Positions 60,501-64,000 of a DNA stretch of 64,000 bases are shown piece by piece. Within the stretch, counting starts at the first letter, position 1. Each line of letters opens with the position of its first letter. The translations under genes were made by a program, and so were the position numbers. The notes beneath the pieces were generated by a model that did not search any database, was not told the origin of the DNA, and saw nothing but the letters and a program-made list of their open reading frames with translations. Where the stretch lies: assembly GCF_040448685.1 (NCBI RefSeq), contig NZ_CP159290.1:744001-808000 (forward strand). The letters run 5' to 3'. This DNA comes from Cellulosimicrobium sp. ES-005. GTDB taxonomy: Bacteria > Actinomycetota > Actinomycetes > Actinomycetales > Cellulomonadaceae.

Positions 60501-60974
60501 GAGGACGCGAGCGACCCCGACGTCGTCACGTCCGGCACGTTCGCCGTGCGCGAGCCGTGGCGGTCGGGCCGACTGGCCGACGGCTCCGTCGACGAGGCGC
60601 CCGGCGTCGAGGTCACGACGGACGGGCCCCGCACGATCGACCGCGTCGCCGTCGCGACGGCCGGCATCCGCTGCTGCACGTCGGGGCTGCGCGACTACAC
60701 GGTCTCCGTGCGGACGCCCGACGGCGGCTGGCAGGACGTGGCGCGGCAGACCGACCAGTTCCTCGACCGCGTCGCGCTCTTCTCGTTCGAGCCCGTCGAG
60801 GTCACGGCCGTGCGCGTGACGCTCCCGATGACGACCGAGCGCGACGTGCCCGTCCTGGCCGCGAACTACACGGGGATCGTCGGCGGGCTGCACCCCGACT
60901 TCGTCCCGCTCGCGACGGAGAGCGAGTGGATCGCGGCGATCAGCGCGGTCCAGGCGTGGGAGCCGGCCGGGTGA
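57597..60974 (+). CDS. Membrane-anchored extracellular glycoside hydrolase, clan A, with C-terminal discoidin-like domain
   Basis: A 1125-residue protein. A single N-terminal helix (VVGGVVAAVLGVVAAVLIGG, ~18-37) anchors it outside the cell. Residues ~70-430 look beta-propeller-like, with repeated Asp/Gly strands; ~435-540 is an immunoglobulin-like beta domain. Residues ~545-860 form a TIM barrel of the GH39/GH5-like clan A: WQPWNEPNNTGY with acid/base E675 and PVWDTESGWW with nucleophile E779, and HPYTGFN. The final ~130 residues (~990-1115) resemble an F5/8 type C domain (TIDRVAVAT, YTVSVRTPDGGWQDVARQ). It may trim or remodel the glycan exported by the divergent operon. The substrate is unknown. 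Confidence 0.8.
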   Translation: MASDEDGTGARGGADPTVVGGVVAAVLGVVAAVLIGGTGTGSTSGAQPFTASPVPGTAPVTQTGALPLCGFPRLEQVTDDGVDTDELDGIRTVVDDVVTLDDGELVTFRVLDGAAYVLEWDREATYTVTRYDLATGDAEATTPVELDWDGASETFRTDSFEVDADGSVYLLDTLMHRRDLLKVAPDGTTTWSTTIPEGEHTAGDLLDLYGTVRWTDGGRTVVGVQEAGEVLHEVSGDGDLLAEIPFEGAVLAQLPDGAALVQTDVRDDERRTLDLRAVGPEGDEGSLHLGASWERGRPFGVPRVPWLDDTTGATTGPSSGPEGDGLVVADENLGFRWWGSDGVFRGVWPDTHKDLEQPFALWESTPVLRDGTAGDAPYYVLTHGDDGGFALTEISADRMAYQLGAPVKYNAANEELFGGLGLGAGLLVDVPYGVFPDGTAPRVVAAFDDAWAASAGTYRLRYQVRGDPRVWDPVVGEETVVDLPAEGGELPLDLPPTRPGVYEVDAALVDAATGEAVSGTCLRYTVAAAGSGLDPAALADGADWGGAGPLRGVQLADQLGVGSHRTQLDFGAIVPDPTAEPDAAALVWDSLPNAAFEPDEEEGEEPADVDPFTELAAAAELAEETGVILTLQLGSGGEAEQAAVEAGTWEGWTREIVAAVHEHAPQNRYWQPWNEPNNTGYEDAAAYEEEVGAPFAAGARDASADVVVVGGNTLGIEPAWWADLVAAGGCDSLDVVGIHPYTGFNRSWEEEGFSADGAELDRLREAIGPCGDVPVWDTESGWWSDGVANFWAGGSDVVRKLLWYGVEGVDEWTYFFSEGGFGEAGNSWSLLQYGQYVKPAGAAFAASAAFLDGFGPPEAVETGTPGVHAVRAPGAGEVAGAELLALWSEDLSTTVRLTAPGGAVTVTARDGYGAQRGLEVPPGGVEVPVNGAPVLLVAPAGTALEVAPVEAFGDDVLEGRPVTATSTHEDASDPDVVTSGTFAVREPWRSGRLADGSVDEAPGVEVTTDGPRTIDRVAVATAGIRCCTSGLRDYTVSVRTPDGGWQDVARQTDQFLDRVALFSFEPVEVTAVRVTLPMTTERDVPVLAANYTGIVGGLHPDFVPLATESEWIAAISAVQAWEPAG

Positions 60975-61000
60975 CCGTCGTCACCGGGGGGCGGGCCCGG

Positions 61001-62074
61001 TCAGCCGCGCGCGGCGACCGCGCGCCAGATCGCGGCGTGCTGCGCGGCGCTGCGCTCCCACGTGAACGTGGCGGCGCGCTCGCGCCCGCGCCCGACGAGC
61101 GCCTCGACCTCGGCGTCACGCGTCGTCACCCACAGCAGCGCCTCCGCGAGGCTCGCGCCGTCCGGCTCGGCGAGCACGCCGCCGTCGCCCACGACCTCGG
61201 GCAGCGAGCTGGTGCGCGCCGCGACCACCGGCACGCCCGCGGCCATGGCCTCCAGGGCGGGGAGCCCGAAGCCCTCGTAGCGCGACGGCACGACGACGGC
61301 CGCGGCCCCCGCGACGAGGCCCGGCATGAGCCCGCCCGGCAGGCGCCCGACGAGCCGGGTGCCGGGCAGCTCCGCGAACAGCCCGGTGCGGCGCGGGTGC
61401 GGCGGACCGCTCATGACGAGCGTGAGGTCCGGTCGCGCGGAGCGGACCCGTCCCCACGCGACCGCGAGCTCCTCCAGGTTCTTGCGGCGCGACGCGCCGC
61501 CCGCGTGCAGGACGTACGGGCCGTCCACCCCCAGCTCCGCGAGGCGCGCGCGGGGCAGCGGCTCGGCCGAGAAGTACACCGGGTCGACCCCGTTGTACGC
61601 GACCGCGGGGCGCTCGGCGAGCCCGAGGACCTCCGCGGCCTCGTCCGCGCTGAACTCCGACACGCACACGACGGCCGCCGCGCGGCGGACCTCCTCGGCC
61701 GCGGCGCGGACCGGTGCGGACTCGTCGTCGTAGCGCCACGACACGACGTCCTGCACGGCGACGACGTCCCGCGTCGGGTGCGGCGGCAGGTCGAGCCCCA
61801 CGCGGTGCACGACGGCGCCCCGCGGGTAGACCGCACGGCCGACGGCCCGGCGCACGGCCGGAGCCGCGGAGCCGAGGCGACCGAGGGGGAGCCGGTGGGT
61901 GCCGGGCAGCGGGGAGCGGAGCGAGCGGAAGACGGCGCGGTCGACGGACCAGGCGCTGGCTCCGGCGCCCCCCTCCGCGAGCGCCCCCGCCGCGCGCGCC
62001 GCGACCTCCTCCTGGTACACCTGGGCGCCCATGGGCACCTCGACCGCGACGGTCGCGACGACGAGCTGCGGCAT
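61001..62074 (-). CDS. Family 4 glycosyltransferase (mannosyltransferase-like)
   Basis: A 357-residue GT-B enzyme, ATG at 62074 behind GAGGGGAC. The N-terminal half has VAVEVPMGAQVYQEEVAARAAG and VVAVQDVVSWRYDDESAP. The donor half has YVLHAGGASRRKNLEELAVAWG, LVMSGPPHPRRTGLFAEL and SRYEGFGLPALEAMAAGVPVVAA. This is the WbaZ/MtfB-like type with the GGxxxRKN motif. It ends 26 bases from the convergent hydrolase stop and is divergent from another GT4 gene across a 17-base palindrome. Confidence 0.9.
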   Translation of the reverse strand: MPQLVVATVAVEVPMGAQVYQEEVAARAAGALAEGGAGASAWSVDRAVFRSLRSPLPGTHRLPLGRLGSAAPAVRRAVGRAVYPRGAVVHRVGLDLPPHPTRDVVAVQDVVSWRYDDESAPVRAAAEEVRRAAAVVCVSEFSADEAAEVLGLAERPAVAYNGVDPVYFSAEPLPRARLAELGVDGPYVLHAGGASRRKNLEELAVAWGRVRSARPDLTLVMSGPPHPRRTGLFAELPGTRLVGRLPGGLMPGLVAGAAAVVVPSRYEGFGLPALEAMAAGVPVVAARTSSLPEVVGDGGVLAEPDGASLAEALLWVTTRDAEVEALVGRGRERAATFTWERSAAQHAAIWRAVAARG

Positions 62075-62142
62075 CGGGCGGGTCCCCCTCGGGGCGTGGT
62101 GAGCGGCGGGTGCGGCACGGTCGGGACGACCGGAGCGGTCGG

Positions 62143-62159
62143 TAGAGTGGCCCACTCTA
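62143..62159. promoter_or_regulatory. 17-bp palindrome TAGAGTGG-C-CCACTCTA
   Basis: A perfect 8-base inverted repeat around one central base, AT-richer than its surroundings, in the gap between divergent GT4 genes (starts 62074 and 62254). It is a probable operator; the regulator is not known. Unlike the other divergent gaps of the glycan locus, this one shows no GGGTGAA. Confidence 0.6.
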
Positions 62160-62253
62160 GTGGCGCGGACGCCCCGCCGGACCTGCGGGAGCGGGTGATG
62201 AGCGGGTGATCGTGGACCGGGCGCGGGCCGTCCCGCGAGAGGGTGAGGGACGC

Positions 62254-63447
62254 ATGGCAGGGCGTCGTCGGGTGGCGCTGGTCGCGAGCTCGTTCGACCC
62301 GCACACCGGGGGCGTCGAGTCGCACGTGCGTCACGTCGCCCGCGTGCTCGCGGCGCGGGGGACCGCGGTGGAGGTCTGGACCGTCGACCGGGGCGAGCGC
62401 CTCGGCACGCGCCGCGTCGACGGCGTCCTCGTGCGCTACCTGCCGACCCCGCAGCCCTCGAGCCGGCCGGGCGACGTCGCCCGGTTCGCCCTCGCCGCGC
62501 CGCGGGCGGCGCTCGCGTGGGGCCGGGCCTTCCGCGCGTTCCGGCCCGACGTGCTGCACGTGCAGTGCTTCGGCCCCAACGGCGCGTACGCCCTCGGCCT
62601 GCGCACGCTCACGCGCACCCCGCTCGTCGTCAGCTCCCACGGGGAGACGTTCGCGGACGACCACGCCGTGTTCGAGCACTCGCGGCTGCTGCGGGCGGCG
62701 TTGGAGCGCTCGATCGACGTCGCGGGCGCGGTGACGGGGTGCTCGCGCGTCGTCGCGGACGACCTGGTCCGCTTCGGGGCGCCCGACGCCGTGGTCGTCC
62801 CGAACGGCGTCGACCTGGCCGGGTACGACCTGGTCGATCACGGTCCGCGGGACGTCGCCGCGGGGGAGCCCGCTCGGTCGGACGCGGTGCGCGAGCCCGT
62901 GGTCGTCGCGGTGGGGCGGATCGAGCACGTCAAGGGGTTCGACCTGCTCGTGGACGCCTTCGCGTCCTCCGCGCTGCGCGACCGCGCGCGGCTCGTCGTC
63001 GTGGGCGACGGGAGCGAGGCGGGCGCGCTGCGCCGCCGGGTCGCGACGGCGGGGCTCGCGGACCGCGTCGAGCTCCCCGGGCGGCTCGACCCCGCCGAGG
63101 TGGCGGCCCGGCTCGCGGAGGCGGACGTGGTCGTCGTGCCGAGCCGCGCGGACGCCGCCCCGCTCGTGGTCCTGGAGGCGTGGCGCTCGGGCCGGCCGCT
63201 CGTGGCGACCGTGCGGGGCGGGCCCCCGGAGATCGTCACCGACGGCGTCGACGGCGTGCTCGTGGACCCCCAGGACACGCAGGCGCTCGCGGCGGCCGTG
63301 CTCGGCCTGCTCGACGACCCGGAGCGCGCGGGGCGGATCGGGGCTGCCGGGCGCCGACGGGTCGAGGACTTCACCTGGGAGCGGGTCGTGGACCGGTACG
63401 AGGACCTCTACGCGGGGCTCGCCGACGTCACGCCGAGGGGTCGCTGA
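62254..63447 (+). CDS. Family 4 glycosyltransferase
   Basis: A 397-residue GT-B enzyme. ATG 62254 is chosen because GTGAGGGACGC precedes it and the fold starts there. The acceptor domain has SSFDPHTGGVESHVRHVARVLAA; the donor domain has VVVAVGRIEHVKGFDLLVDAF, VVGDGSEAGALRRRV and PSRADAAPLVVLEAWRSGRPLVATVRGG. The final residue of the E-x7-E motif is kept. It ends 20 bases inside the convergent PAP2 gene. Sugar unknown. Confidence 0.9.
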   Translation: MAGRRRVALVASSFDPHTGGVESHVRHVARVLAARGTAVEVWTVDRGERLGTRRVDGVLVRYLPTPQPSSRPGDVARFALAAPRAALAWGRAFRAFRPDVLHVQCFGPNGAYALGLRTLTRTPLVVSSHGETFADDHAVFEHSRLLRAALERSIDVAGAVTGCSRVVADDLVRFGAPDAVVVPNGVDLAGYDLVDHGPRDVAAGEPARSDAVREPVVVAVGRIEHVKGFDLLVDAFASSALRDRARLVVVGDGSEAGALRRRVATAGLADRVELPGRLDPAEVAARLAEADVVVVPSRADAAPLVVLEAWRSGRPLVATVRGGPPEIVTDGVDGVLVDPQDTQALAAAVLGLLDDPERAGRIGAAGRRRVEDFTWERVVDRYEDLYAGLADVTPRGR

Positions 63448-64000
63448 CGCGGGGCGAGCCGGTCGTCCCGTCGGGCAGGACGGGAGGGCCTCCGGGGCGC
63501 GCGCTCGCCGTGCCCGCTCCTCGCGGGACGTCGAGCAGCCACACGACGGCGACGGTGACGGCGGCGGCGACGAGCAGCGAGCCGACGACGTCGCTCGGCC
63601 GGTGCGCGTACGTCACGACGGACGCGAGGGCGGCGACCGCGGTGACCACGAGCCCGGCCCAGCCCGCGACGGCGCGGGACGTCGGCCACGGCCACAGGAG
63701 CCAGATCGCGACGCACAGGCCGCCGACCACGGCGACGTGACCGCTCGGGAAGGTCTGGTAGGCGTAGCCGTGCTCCCCGAGGTCGGGCCGCACGAGGACC
63801 TCGCGGAGCCCGAGCGCGATCCCGACCGTCCCCAGCACGACCAGGACCGCGGCGAGGAGGTCGCGCCACGCGCGGCGCACGAGCGCGACCACGCCCAGGA
63901 CGGCGACGACGGCCGCGCACGCCACCGGGAGGCCTCGGCGCAGCGCCCCGGCGAGGTCGCGCCCGGCGTCGTGCAGGGGCGCGAGGGTCCGGAACGCCCC
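63428..64000 (-). CDS. PAP2-family phosphatase (start outside window)
   Basis: The frame stays open to base 64000, so only the C-terminal ~190 residues are seen. Four or five membrane helices surround a lipid-phosphatase site: REVLVRPDL (motif 1, with Arg in place of Lys), YQTFPSGHVAVVGG (motif 2, PSGH) and TYAHRPSDVVGS (motif 3, H-x3-D). It probably removes phosphate from undecaprenyl pyrophosphate or phosphatidic acid at the outer face, which would recycle the carrier used by the glycan pathway. The ~35 residues after the last helix are a Pro/Gly-rich tail. Confidence 0.85.
   Translation of the reverse strand, partial: GAFRTLAPLHDAGRDLAGALRRGLPVACAAVVAVLGVVALVRRAWRDLLAAVLVVLGTVGIALGLREVLVRPDLGEHGYAYQTFPSGHVAVVGGLCVAIWLLWPWPTSRAVAGWAGLVVTAVAALASVVTYAHRPSDVVGSLLVAAAVTVAVVWLLDVPRGAGTASARPGGPPVLPDGTTGSPRVSDPSA

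Noticed and set aside
31199-63447. The glycan locus as an antibiotic or siderophore cluster
   Set aside because: There are no polyketide synthase, NRPS, terpene or RiPP genes; the content is glycosyltransferases, exporter, ligase-like and chain-length proteins.

Overview
The window is about 64 kb of very GC-rich DNA. It has GTG starts, GTGA/ATGA gene overlaps and the tRNA-Gln, glmU, prs, rplY, pth gene set typical of Actinobacteria. The gene types (sugar ABC permeases, LamG surface protein, GPP34 protein, many glycosyltransferases) suggest a Micrococcales member of the Cellulomonas/Cellulosimicrobium/Isoptericola kind. That placement is an inference from style; no marker gene here settles it.

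Layout. 1-7 kb: the end of a sugar-importer operon, a WXG100-like protein, an ABC-F ATPase, and a divergent MarR / NADP-binding oxidoreductase pair with a visible two-site operator. 6-16 kb: regulator and exporter modules (TetR plus a DrrAB-type exporter, MarR plus a CynX-type MFS exporter, a NatAB-type exporter). Between them lie arrays of an exact 21-bp repeat, very long perfect hairpins, and an IS110-family element that has landed inside the repeat. 17-31 kb: the housekeeping locus tRNA-Gln, glmU, prs, (10 kb of accessory genes including ugd and a 1433-residue LamG protein), rplY, pth. 31-64 kb: a large surface-glycan locus with about sixteen glycosyltransferase domains, an O-antigen-ligase-like membrane protein, a Wzz-like protein with a degenerate kinase domain, a Wzm/Wzt-type ABC exporter with a C-terminal carbohydrate-binding domain, a polysaccharide deacetylase, a GNAT/FemAB-like acyltransferase, a secreted glycoside hydrolase and, at the edge, a PAP2 phosphatase.

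How the genes may work together. UDP-glucuronate from Ugd and UDP-GlcNAc from GlmU could feed the glycosyltransferases. Two adjacent proteins fuse a methyltransferase-like domain to a kinase-like domain, and one also carries nucleotidyltransferase-like and nucleoside-diphosphate-kinase-like domains. Together with a Wzt that has a C-terminal binding domain, this recalls the WbdD/Wzt chain-capping logic of enterobacterial O8/O9a antigens, here in a Gram-positive setting. Seven copies of GGGTGAA in five promoter regions of the glycan genes suggest a shared regulator.

The most unusual features are: (1) the four-part methyltransferase/nucleotidyltransferase/NDK-like/kinase protein at 45937-48231; (2) a 409-bp perfect inverted repeat covering the 5' ends of two convergent GT2 genes, which could let inversion swap their distinct 3' halves; (3) the IS110 element inside a 21-bp repeat, with a structured upstream region that may encode its bridge RNA; (4) the shared GGGTGAA promoter motif.
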